64,000 nucleotides of DNA from contig OZ242303.1 in assembly GCA_965207945.1 (NCBI GenBank), forward strand, positions 372,001-436,000. Direction: 5' to 3'. Every line of letters starts with the position of its first letter. Within the stretch, counting starts at the first letter, position 1. Positions 54,439-63,161 of the stretch are shown here, one piece after another. Position numbers and translations under genes: made by a program. The notes below the pieces were generated by a model. That model worked only from the letters and a program-made list of their open reading frames with translations. It was not told where the DNA came from and ran no database searches. Source of the DNA: JAAOII01 sp965207945. Its GTDB lineage: Bacteria; Pseudomonadota; Gammaproteobacteria; CBDBNL01; JAAOII01.

Positions 54439-55203
54439 GTGTTGGCAAAGAGAATAATCCCATGCTTGGACGTATGTGATGGCAGAGTAGTTAAAGGAAT
54501 TAAATTCAAACAGCTTAAGGATGCTGGAGACCCGGTAGAGGCAGCGCGCAGATACGGAGAATCAGGCGCTGATGAGTTGGCGGTACTGGATATATCGGCA
54601 AGTGAGGAGGGAAGGAAAACCACAGTTAATCTGATAGATAAGATTGCGTCTCAAGTATTTATTCCTTTGGTGGTAGGGGGAGGGATATCAGAACTTAACG
54701 ATATAAAAATGTTATTGCGTGCTGGGGCGGATAAGGTAAGTATCAATACAGCTGCGGTGCTAAACCCAAATTTTGTGAAGGAAGCAGCAGATATGTTTGG
54801 ACGGCAGTGTATAACTGTGGCAATAGATGTCAAGTATGACTCTCAGAATAATTGGAAAGTTTATACCCATGGCGGTAAAAATAAAACCTCACTTGATGCT
54901 ATAAAATGGGCGGATAGGATGGCTGATTCAGGTGCTGGAGAGATCCTCCTAACCAGTATGGATAATGATGGCGGCTTGAAAGGTTTTGACTTAGAAGTTA
55001 CTCGCAGAATTAGCGAAGTAATTCCCATACCTGTAATCGCATCTGGCGGAGTTGGCACACTTGAACATTTGGCAGAAGGCATATTAAAGGGTAAGGCGGA
55101 TGCGGTGTTAGCTGCCAGCATATTCCATTTTGGCGCTTATTCCATTATTCAGGCAAAAGATTTTATGCAAAGTTGTGGAATAACTATGCGAAACGCAAAA
55201 TAA
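54439..55203 (+). CDS. hisF: Imidazole glycerol phosphate synthase, cyclase subunit
   Basis: Forms imidazole glycerol phosphate and AICAR with HisH. 254 residues, GTG start. RIIPCLDVCDGRVVKG holds catalytic Asp11; ADELAVLDISAS and ITVAIDVKYD the second acid; PLVVGGGISEL and PVIASGGVGTLEHL the two phosphate sites. hisI/hisE, the usual next genes, are absent; an oligosaccharyltransferase gene follows 40 bp later. Confidence 0.96.
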   Translation: MLAKRIIPCLDVCDGRVVKGIKFKQLKDAGDPVEAARRYGESGADELAVLDISASEEGRKTTVNLIDKIASQVFIPLVVGGGISELNDIKMLLRAGADKVSINTAAVLNPNFVKEAADMFGRQCITVAIDVKYDSQNNWKVYTHGGKNKTSLDAIKWADRMADSGAGEILLTSMDNDGGLKGFDLEVTRRISEVIPIPVIASGGVGTLEHLAEGILKGKADAVLAASIFHFGAYSIIQAKDFMQSCGITMRNAK

Positions 55204-55243
55204 TTACTAATAATTATTATCATTAATGTAAAATAGATAAATT

Positions 55244-57439
55244 ATGCAATACTCATTCATACAAACAGTCCAAGAGTTTTTGGATTTAGGCAAGGACCCT
55301 ATCGGTAAGAAACAGACATTACTTCTGTGTTTAGTGGCATACTTATTTGGCGTTATGTGTCGCTCATTTTATTTATGGACGGCTCTTGATATTCCAGGAA
55401 TGCTATTAAATGGGGTTCCGATGATTAGTACGGAGGATGGTTACTATTTTGCCAGTATAGTAAATAGTAATCTTTCAGGTGCTGCGGAAGGGGTTTTTCA
55501 GCAATTAACAACACCAGGTGGATTGGGTTCTTTGATTACCATAACTATTTTATTAGTTAAGATTCTGCCATTTAGCTTAGAGCAGATTGCGGTATTCATC
55601 CCCATGGTTTTTGCTCCATTGGTTGCGCTGCCTATGATTTACATTGGACGTCTGTTAGGAAGTACCGCTATGGGGTTTGGCGCTGGACTTCTTACTACAA
55701 TAGGACTACCCTATATGAAGCGAACCTCTTTTGCTTATTTTGATACGGATATTTTTGGCTTATTCGGTCCCTCGCTTGTGGTAGCGGTTGGTATATATGC
55801 TATTATAAATCCGGGTCTAAGACAAATCCTAATATTAGGGTTAGTCGCATGCATAAGCAAATGGCTTGATAAAGCACAAATTGCAGAGCTTATATATGCC
55901 ACAGCTTTCGTAGTATATGTGCTTGTTAATTTTAAAAATCCTAACATATATAGGCATGTTATTCTGCTTTGCTTTCCATTATGGAGTTATATTTGGTATG
56001 AAATAATGCTATATATGATAATTGCTTATGGTGTTCTATGGGCTCAAGAACGTTGGTATCCCCAAATCCCGCTTAAAGCATGGCAAGCGGCTGCTGCGTT
56101 ATTTGTTATTTATACTGTGTATCAATCCCCTCTATATAGCGTTGTCAGAAGTTATATGGGGTTCTATGGTTCAGCAAGTAGAGGAGTGGGTAATAGATTT
56201 TCTGGGCAGGGTTGGAATTTTTATCAAGTGGCGGGAACTATTGTTGAGGCGCGTAAGATAAATCTTATTCAATTAACTCGTGAGACAAGCGGCTATATAT
56301 TTCTTTTTTGGTTGGGTTTAGCAGGCGCTATATTAGCGCTTTTTAGATACCCCTTACTGGTTGTTGGGGGTGTCCTTTTGGGAATAGGATTGTTCTCTTT
56401 GGAGGGAGGAATAAGGTTTAGTTTATATCTCGTTCCCATTCTTTCGGTAGGCACAGCTTATCTTATACTTCTAATTAGTCGTTACGCTTATGTAAAACAA
56501 CTGCACAAAATTAAATTTCTTAATTGGGCAATTGCTGCGTTGCTATTAGCTGGTTGTTTATATCCTGGATTTGATTTAGCATACAACTACAGACCAAGGA
56601 CAGTTGCTCAACTACCTCAAGTGGATATGTTACAAAGATTAAATGAGAAAACATCAAATGAAGATTACATTATTTCTTGGTGGGATTATGGTTATGTAAT
56701 GAGTTTTTATTCTGATATGAGAAACATTATTAACGGGGGCAAGCATGATAAAGATAACTATGTGGTATCTAAGGCATTTGCTTCCACTTCACCAATATTG
56801 GCTGCTAACCTTATTAGAGAGGGCGTTGAAATATATGAGGATAGTGCCCTAAGTAGCCGAGACGGTACTACAATGGATAGGTTACTCGGAGCTCGTAGAG
56901 AAGGTTTTAATCCCGCAGATTTTATAAATAGCATGGCATCACCAAATTATGCATTGCAAAGAGAGAAAACCCGCGAGATTTATATTTATATGCCATACCA
57001 GATGCTTCCTATTTACGGAGTTGTTCGTTATTTTAGCGATTTAAACCTGGCAACTGGCAAGGTTAGAAGAGCGCCTTTAATTACTACGCGTCATTACAGA
57101 GTGGATCAAGAAAATCAACGAATATTACTTCCTAATTCAGTGGTTGCTGATATTGCCAAGGGTGAGTTATTGGAGAAAGGTAAGGTGGTAGGCAAGCTCA
57201 ACTCTATACACAGCCACCAAGTCAGAAATAATCAATCAGAAATGACTACCACTAATATTAATAGTTTGGGATACTATCATGTCATCATATCGGGATATTA
57301 TGGAATAGTATATGTAATGGGACCTGAGGCATTTAAGTCCAATTTTACTCAGATGTTTTTCTTCAGGAACTATGATGAAAGATATTTTGAACTGATAGAA
57401 AATAATCCTTTAGCTATGCTATATAGATTGAAAATATAG
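55244..57439 (+). CDS. STT3/PglB-type oligosaccharyltransferase
   Basis: Predicted to move a lipid-linked glycan to Asn of exported proteins on the periplasmic side. 731 residues, about the size of Campylobacter PglB (713). A dozen or so membrane helices (about 25-440) precede a soluble C-terminal domain. Catalytic features match PglB: Asp65 (TEDGYY), Asp167-x-Asp169 (YFDTDI), Glu335 (GTIVEAR), Arg391 (GGIRFS), the sequon site WWDYG (479-483) and an MxxI-like pair Met587/Ile590. The Arg that gives PglB its acidic -2 preference appears to be Glu347. No pgl cluster surrounds it; neighbours are hisF and ribB. Confidence 0.9.
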   Translation: MQYSFIQTVQEFLDLGKDPIGKKQTLLLCLVAYLFGVMCRSFYLWTALDIPGMLLNGVPMISTEDGYYFASIVNSNLSGAAEGVFQQLTTPGGLGSLITITILLVKILPFSLEQIAVFIPMVFAPLVALPMIYIGRLLGSTAMGFGAGLLTTIGLPYMKRTSFAYFDTDIFGLFGPSLVVAVGIYAIINPGLRQILILGLVACISKWLDKAQIAELIYATAFVVYVLVNFKNPNIYRHVILLCFPLWSYIWYEIMLYMIIAYGVLWAQERWYPQIPLKAWQAAAALFVIYTVYQSPLYSVVRSYMGFYGSASRGVGNRFSGQGWNFYQVAGTIVEARKINLIQLTRETSGYIFLFWLGLAGAILALFRYPLLVVGGVLLGIGLFSLEGGIRFSLYLVPILSVGTAYLILLISRYAYVKQLHKIKFLNWAIAALLLAGCLYPGFDLAYNYRPRTVAQLPQVDMLQRLNEKTSNEDYIISWWDYGYVMSFYSDMRNIINGGKHDKDNYVVSKAFASTSPILAANLIREGVEIYEDSALSSRDGTTMDRLLGARREGFNPADFINSMASPNYALQREKTREIYIYMPYQMLPIYGVVRYFSDLNLATGKVRRAPLITTRHYRVDQENQRILLPNSVVADIAKGELLEKGKVVGKLNSIHSHQVRNNQSEMTTTNINSLGYYHVIISGYYGIVYVMGPEAFKSNFTQMFFFRNYDERYFELIENNPLAMLYRLKI

Positions 57440-57441
57440 AT

Positions 57442-58080
57442 TTATCTATTTTCTCTCGTTTTTTCTAGCTTTTTATAGCTGATTAAATCTTCTATTGTAC
57501 CAATCTTAAGCTTATACATAGCGGCAAATTCTTGCAACTGTACATCGCGTGCCATAGTCCCATCAGGGTTCATTATTTCCACTATCACCGCTGCTGGCAT
57601 TAGTCCCGCCAATGCCGCTAATTCTGTAGCTGCTTCAGTGTGACCCGCACGCCCTAATACTCCTTGCGGATGAGCCATTATAGGAAAAATATGTCCAGGG
57701 CGAACTAACTCATAAGGTTTTGTATTAGAGTCAACTATGGTCTGTATAGTTCTGGCTCTATCTTCTGCAGATATGCCAGTGCTAATGCCTTCTTTAGCAT
57801 CCACCGAAACAGTAAAATTAGTGCCATGCTCCGAGTTGTTATCTTCATTGTCAACCATTAAAGAAAGATTAAGTTCACGGCATCTGCTCGGAGTTAAGGC
57901 AATACATATTAGCCCTCGCGCTTCAGTAGCCATAAAATTAATATGCCACGCCGCAACTTTCTCTGCTGCCATGACAATATCGCCTTCGTTCTCTCTTTCC
58001 TTATCATCACACAAAACAATCATTTCACCTTGTTTTAGAGCAGTAGTAAGTTCTTCTATGTTATTAAACTTAAGTTGCAT
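57442..58080 (-). CDS. ribB: 3,4-dihydroxy-2-butanone 4-phosphate synthase
   Basis: Makes the four-carbon unit of riboflavin from ribulose 5-phosphate. 212 residues from ATG 58080, which fits the family start (FNNIEELTTALKQGEMIVL); a TTG at 58098 would add six residues. CDDKERENEGDIVMAAE is the metal/substrate loop, and GHTEAATELAALAGLMPAAVIVEIMNPDG the C-terminal signature. It is RibB only, without the RibA domain often fused to it. It follows uvrA by 26 bp in the same direction. Confidence 0.95.
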   Translation of the reverse strand: MQLKFNNIEELTTALKQGEMIVLCDDKERENEGDIVMAAEKVAAWHINFMATEARGLICIALTPSRCRELNLSLMVDNEDNNSEHGTNFTVSVDAKEGISTGISAEDRARTIQTIVDSNTKPYELVRPGHIFPIMAHPQGVLGRAGHTEAATELAALAGLMPAAVIVEIMNPDGTMARDVQLQEFAAMYKLKIGTIEDLISYKKLEKTRENR

Positions 58081-58106
58081 TACTATTAAATACTTCAATC
58101 ATTATG

Positions 58107-60944
58107 TTACACAATATCCTTTAGATACTTGCCAGTTACAGAATCTTTTTGTTTAGCTAACTCTTGCGGTTCACCACATCCTATGATAACTCCCCCGTTG
58201 TTCCCTCCTTCTGGTCCCATATCTATAACCCAGTCCGCGGTCTTAATTACATCTAAATTGTGTTCTATGACTACTATGGTGTTGCCTAGATTTCTAAGCT
58301 TATGTAAAACATTAAGTAGCTGCTGCACATCATGGAAATGAAGCCCAGTCGTCGGCTCATCCAATATATAAAGAGTTTGCCCTGTGTTCTTACGACTTAA
58401 TTCTTTAGAAAGTTTAATTCTTTGTGCTTCCCCGCCAGATAACAGCGGAGCGCTATGTCCTAACTTAAGATAGCTAAGCCCAACCTCCATTAGTACCTGA
58501 AGTTTTTGCTTCAGTGATGGGATATTAGTAAAAAACTCATTCGCCTCTTCAATCGTCATTTCTAAAACATCATATATGTTTTTACCGCGATACTGTATTT
58601 CCAGGGTTTCACGACCATACCTTTTACCTCTGCAAGAATCACATGGGACATATATATCTGATAAAAAGTGCATTTCTACTTTAATCAATCCATCTCCTTG
58701 ACATGCTTCACACCTGCCGCCTTTAACATTAAAACTAAATCTACCAGGATTATAACCACGCGTCCTTGACTCTTGAGTGGCGGCAAATAGTTCTCTTATG
58801 TATGTGAAAAGCCCAGTATAGGTGGCAGGATTTGAACGCGGAGTTCTACCAATAGGGCTTTGATCAATACTAATAACCTTATCTAACATATCCAACCCCT
58901 TGATACTATCATAAGGTTTAGGTTCTATCAAAGAGGCATTATTAAGCTCTCTTGCTGCTATAGGATATAGGGTCTGGTTTATTAAGGTTGATTTACCGGA
59001 ACCTGATACTCCAGTGACACAAGTAAATAATCCTAGTGGAAGTTTCAATTCCACATTTTTTAGATTATTCCCCTTTGCCCCTTTCACAACGACCAGTTTA
59101 TCCTTATCGTAAGAATACTTTTTGGATATAATTTCTATTTTTTTTCTCCCGGCAAGATAATCTCCAGTGAGAGAATTCTTTACTTTCATTATATCTTTGG
59201 CTTTTCCTTGAGCCACTAATTCCCCTCCATGAATTCCTGCTCCTGGTCCTATATCAATAATATGATCTGCCTCCATCATTGTTTCCTTATCATGCTCCAC
59301 CACTAAGACACTATTACCTAATTCGCGTAAGTTCTTTAGAGTATTAAGTAGACGTTGATTATCCCTTTGATGCAAACCTATGGATGGCTCATCTAAGACA
59401 TAAAGCACACCCACCAGACCAGAACCTATTTGACTGGCAAGGCGAATTCTTTGCGCTTCACCACCTGATAAAGTTTCGGCACTACGTTCCAACGTTAGAT
59501 ATCCCAGACCTACATCGGTTAAGAACAGTAATCTTGAGCGCACTTCTTTAAGAATTTTTTCCGCCACCACTCCTTTCTTACCACTTATTTTTAGCTTCTC
59601 AAAGAAATCACGGCACTTGTCAATAGGTAGTTGGTTAATCCAAGCAATATTCTTATCATTTATTCGCACATGAAATGCCTCTTTGCAAAGTCGCGAACCC
59701 TCGCATTCAGGACAACGCGATATACTCATATATTTATTTAATTCCTCTTGAATGGCAAATGACTCACTTTCTTGATAACGTCTTTTAAGATTGGGAATGA
59801 CTCCTTCATAAGAGCGGTACTTGTTATATCTGCCTGAGTGGAAAGAAATTTTCTCACCGCTGCTGCCATTTAACAAGATATCTTTATCTGTATCTTTTAA
59901 CTTCTTGAAGTCCTTATCCATTGGAATGTTGTAATGGGAACAGACATCTTGTAACATAGCAAAAGAGTAAGGATTGCGTCTATTCCAGCCACGGATAGCC
60001 CCTTCGTTTAAAGATAACTCCTCATGCACAAGTCGTTTTATGTCAAAAAACTTCTTATTGCCAAGCCCTTGGCAATGTGAGCAGGCACCATGTGGATTAT
60101 TAAACGAAAATAAACGAGGTTCCAGTTCGGGGATGCTGTAATCGCATTGCGAGCATGAGAACTTAGAAGAAAACATTAGTCCTTTACTATTATTCTTCTT
60201 TCCCTGCTTTTTATTATCTTTTTCAACATCTATCGGTTCTACCCTTGCCAGCCCATCACTGAGTTTAAGCGCATTCTCCAAGGACTCGGCAATTCTTAAA
60301 GCAGAATCTTGTTTTACTCTTAGGCGATCAACTATTGCATTAATATTATGCTTCTTGTTCTTATCCAGTTTAGGAGGATTATCAAGTTCATAAATGATGC
60401 CGTCAATCTGCGCTCTTATATATCCTTGACGATGCAGATTTTCCAGCATACCAATGTATTCCCCTTTGCGTCCTCTTATTATGGGCGCCATTATCATCAC
60501 TCGCTCATTGTCATATTGTTGTATCACCTTATCGGTCATCTCGCTTATGACTTGCGCCTCTAGTGGAATATTATGGTCAGGGCAATAAGCGGTGCCAGCA
60601 CGCGCATATAACAGACGTAGATAATCATGAATTTCGGTAACCGTTCCCACAGTTGAACGTGGATTATGCGAGGCGCTTTTTTGCTGAATTGCAATAGAAG
60701 GGGACAAGCCATCTATTGAATCCATGTCTGGCTTCTCCATCATTGACAGAAACTGTCGCGCATAAGCAGATAATGACTCTGTATATCTTCTTTGCCCCTC
60801 TGCATAGAGAGTATCAAATGCCAATGACGACTTACCTGAACCAGATATACCAGTTATTACCACTAGCTTATCACGTGGAATATCCAGATCAATGTTTTTC
60901 AGATTATGAGTGCGTGCCCCGAGAATACTAATATGGTCTTTCAT
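58107..60944 (-). CDS. uvrA: Excinuclease ABC subunit A
   Basis: Damage-recognition ATPase of nucleotide excision repair. 945 residues. First ABC half: Walker A GISGSGKSS (32-40), and the zinc finger CSQCDYSIPELEPRLFSF ... CSHCQG. The signature TLSGGEAQRIRLASQIG is followed by DEPSIGLHQRD. Second half: GVSGSGKSTL, zinc finger CEACQGDG ... CDSCRGKRY, LLSGGEAQRIKL and DEPTTGLHFHD. Length is normal. Its start is divergent from gmd across 114 bp. Confidence 0.98.
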   Translation of the reverse strand: MKDHISILGARTHNLKNIDLDIPRDKLVVITGISGSGKSSLAFDTLYAEGQRRYTESLSAYARQFLSMMEKPDMDSIDGLSPSIAIQQKSASHNPRSTVGTVTEIHDYLRLLYARAGTAYCPDHNIPLEAQVISEMTDKVIQQYDNERVMIMAPIIRGRKGEYIGMLENLHRQGYIRAQIDGIIYELDNPPKLDKNKKHNINAIVDRLRVKQDSALRIAESLENALKLSDGLARVEPIDVEKDNKKQGKKNNSKGLMFSSKFSCSQCDYSIPELEPRLFSFNNPHGACSHCQGLGNKKFFDIKRLVHEELSLNEGAIRGWNRRNPYSFAMLQDVCSHYNIPMDKDFKKLKDTDKDILLNGSSGEKISFHSGRYNKYRSYEGVIPNLKRRYQESESFAIQEELNKYMSISRCPECEGSRLCKEAFHVRINDKNIAWINQLPIDKCRDFFEKLKISGKKGVVAEKILKEVRSRLLFLTDVGLGYLTLERSAETLSGGEAQRIRLASQIGSGLVGVLYVLDEPSIGLHQRDNQRLLNTLKNLRELGNSVLVVEHDKETMMEADHIIDIGPGAGIHGGELVAQGKAKDIMKVKNSLTGDYLAGRKKIEIISKKYSYDKDKLVVVKGAKGNNLKNVELKLPLGLFTCVTGVSGSGKSTLINQTLYPIAARELNNASLIEPKPYDSIKGLDMLDKVISIDQSPIGRTPRSNPATYTGLFTYIRELFAATQESRTRGYNPGRFSFNVKGGRCEACQGDGLIKVEMHFLSDIYVPCDSCRGKRYGRETLEIQYRGKNIYDVLEMTIEEANEFFTNIPSLKQKLQVLMEVGLSYLKLGHSAPLLSGGEAQRIKLSKELSRKNTGQTLYILDEPTTGLHFHDVQQLLNVLHKLRNLGNTIVVIEHNLDVIKTADWVIDMGPEGGNNGGVIIGCGEPQELAKQKDSVTGKYLKDIV

Positions 60945-61044
60945 AAAATTTATTATTTATTATGATACCATAGGAAACCCGCAATAATCTATTATTTCAA
61001 ACAATAATACATGCTATAACAACGATATTCCATAATTTATTCCA

Positions 61045-61050
61045 TATAAT
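61045..61050 (+). promoter_or_regulatory. Putative gmd -10 element close to the start codon
   Basis: TATAAT at 61045-61050 is followed by the gmd ATG after 8 bp, again giving a nearly leaderless message if used. No good -35 is seen. Confidence 0.35.
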
Positions 61051-61058
61051 TATGAAAT

Positions 61059-62105
61059 ATGAGTAGTAAAAAGAAAGCGCTTATTACGGGCATAACTGGA
61101 CAAGATGGATATTATCTAGCTAAATTATTGCTGGAAAAAGGATATGAAGTTCATGGTATAAAAAGGCGCTCTTCACTTATCAATACAGGAAGGATTGATA
61201 CGTTATATGAAGACCCGCACAATCAAGGTGTATCCTTATTCCTAAGCTTTGGAGATCTCACTGATATTTCGACAGTAGTCCGTATTCTTAATCAAGTACA
61301 GCCAGATGAAGTATATAATCTTGCAGCACAGAGTCATGTGCGGGTATCATTTGATATGCCTGAATATACTGCGGATGCTAATGCCACAGGGACTCTTAGG
61401 ATATTGGAAGCCATTCATTCTATGGGGATGGATAAAAAAGTGAAATTTTATCAGGCCTCTTCCAGTGAGATGTTTGGTAAGGTTCTTGAGGTGCCCCAAA
61501 AAGAGACAACGCCTTTTTATCCACGCTCTCCTTATGCGGCAGCTAAAGTTTTTGGCTACTGGATCACGATTAATTATCGCGAATCTTATGATATGTTCGC
61601 CAGCAATGGAATTTTATTTAATCATGAGTCGCCATTTAGAGGAGAGACATTCGTAACCAGAAAAATCGCTCGTTCTGCAGCTCGCATTAAAGAAGGGGTT
61701 CAACAAAAACTGTATATTGGCAATTTAGACGCACAAAGGGATTGGGGACATGCTCAAGATTACGTATATGGTATGTGGTTGATGCTACAGCATAATAAGG
61801 CAGATGATTTTGTTTTGGCAACTGGTCGCACTGAATCAGTGCGTTTTTTCTTGGAGAAATCATTTGAGTGTGTAGGTATAGATATTGCTTGGCAGGGGCA
61901 GGGGACAGAAGAAGTAGGCATCAACAAAGCAACAGGAAAAGAAATTGTGATTATTGATGAACGTTATTTTCGTCCTACAGAGGTTGACCTTTTAATAGGA
62001 GATGCTTCCAAAGCGCGCAAAGAATTGGGCTGGAAACCGCGCATAACTTTGGAGGAGATTATTGAAGAAATGACAAACTCTGAACTCGCAGCTTTGCAAA
62101 AATGA
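61059..62105 (+). CDS. gmd: GDP-mannose 4,6-dehydratase
   Basis: Turns GDP-mannose into GDP-4-keto-6-deoxymannose, the first step to GDP-L-fucose. 348 residues of the extended SDR type. TGITGQDGYYLAKLLLEKGYEV (8-29) is the NADP site with the KRRSS motif after it; active-site Ser-Ser-Glu in QASSSEMFG, and YAAAKVFGYW (YxxxK). NHESPFRGETFVTRKI is diagnostic of Gmd. fcl follows 71 bp later. Confidence 0.96.
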   Translation: MSSKKKALITGITGQDGYYLAKLLLEKGYEVHGIKRRSSLINTGRIDTLYEDPHNQGVSLFLSFGDLTDISTVVRILNQVQPDEVYNLAAQSHVRVSFDMPEYTADANATGTLRILEAIHSMGMDKKVKFYQASSSEMFGKVLEVPQKETTPFYPRSPYAAAKVFGYWITINYRESYDMFASNGILFNHESPFRGETFVTRKIARSAARIKEGVQQKLYIGNLDAQRDWGHAQDYVYGMWLMLQHNKADDFVLATGRTESVRFFLEKSFECVGIDIAWQGQGTEEVGINKATGKEIVIIDERYFRPTEVDLLIGDASKARKELGWKPRITLEEIIEEMTNSELAALQK

Positions 62106-62176
62106 TAATATTGCAATATTGCCTGTAGAAAAATTAACTCTCTGACTCTGTCCCGCAGAACTAATTAATCTTATTT

Positions 62177-63151
62177 ATGATGGAAAAACAGTCAAAAATT
62201 CTAGTTACTGGTAGCAGCGGTATGGTAGGTTCTGCGGTAGCGCGAGCACTGCAAGCAGCTGGCTATAGTAATATAATCAAGGCACGTCATGCCGAAGTTG
62301 ATTTAACTAACCAACAGCAAACTCATGATTTTTTTGCCTCTCATAAACCAGATTATGTTTTTTTAGCTGCCGCTAAAGTCGGCGGTATCTACGCCAATAA
62401 CACTTATCCTGCAGATTTTATTTATGATAACCTGATGATTGCTAGTAACATTATCAGTTCTTCTCATAAATTTAATGTTAAGCGCCTATTGTTCTTTGGC
62501 AGTTCTTGTATTTACCCCAAACATGCCAAGCAACCCATGACAGAAGATTCTCTTTTAACTGGGGTGCTGGAACCAACTAATGAGCCGTACGCAATTGCCA
62601 AGATTGCTGGCATAAAATTATGTGAATCATTTAATCGTCAGCATCAAACCGACTTCCGTTCACTTATGCCAACCAATGTTTATGGAATAGGAGATAACTT
62701 TCATCTAAAAAATAGCCATGTTGCCGCTGCCATGCTGCATAAGTTCCATCTTGCAAAAAAACAAAACCAATCCCAAATTGTGCTATGGGGTACTGGTTCG
62801 CCGTGCCGTGAATTTATTTATGTGGACGATCTCGCAGATGCCGCATTATTTATAATGAATCTTCCTAAGGAAAAATTAGCTCAACGGACTTATGAGATGC
62901 GCTCGCATATAAATGTGGGCAGTGGAACTGACATATCAATTAAGGAGTTGGCAAACCTTGTCAAAGAAATTGTAGGTTTCTCAGGAGAAATAGTGTGGGA
63001 TGATAAGATGCCAGATGGAACCCCGCGCAAATTGTTGGATGTTTCATTGCTCGCAGATTTGGGCTGGCGTAGTAAAACAGATATTAAGCAAGGTATGGAG
63101 GCAACCTATAAATGGTTTATTGCTAACGAGTTAAACTTGCGTCTAAGATAA
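62177..63151 (+). CDS. fcl: GDP-L-fucose synthase
   Basis: Epimerises and reduces GDP-4-keto-6-deoxymannose to GDP-L-fucose. 324 residues: TGSSGMVGSAVARALQAAG (NADPH site), AAKVGGIYANNTYPADFIYDN, SSCIYPKHAKQPMTEDSLL with the catalytic Ser and Cys, and YAIAKIAGIKLCESFNRQ (YxxxK). GSPCREFIYVDDLADA is typical. With gmd it gives a complete route from GDP-mannose to GDP-L-fucose, the donor for the enzyme at 29603. guaA starts 10 bp after its stop. Confidence 0.96.
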   Translation: MMEKQSKILVTGSSGMVGSAVARALQAAGYSNIIKARHAEVDLTNQQQTHDFFASHKPDYVFLAAAKVGGIYANNTYPADFIYDNLMIASNIISSSHKFNVKRLLFFGSSCIYPKHAKQPMTEDSLLTGVLEPTNEPYAIAKIAGIKLCESFNRQHQTDFRSLMPTNVYGIGDNFHLKNSHVAAAMLHKFHLAKKQNQSQIVLWGTGSPCREFIYVDDLADAALFIMNLPKEKLAQRTYEMRSHINVGSGTDISIKELANLVKEIVGFSGEIVWDDKMPDGTPRKLLDVSLLADLGWRSKTDIKQGMEATYKWFIANELNLRLR

Positions 63152-63161
63152 AAGACGTAAG

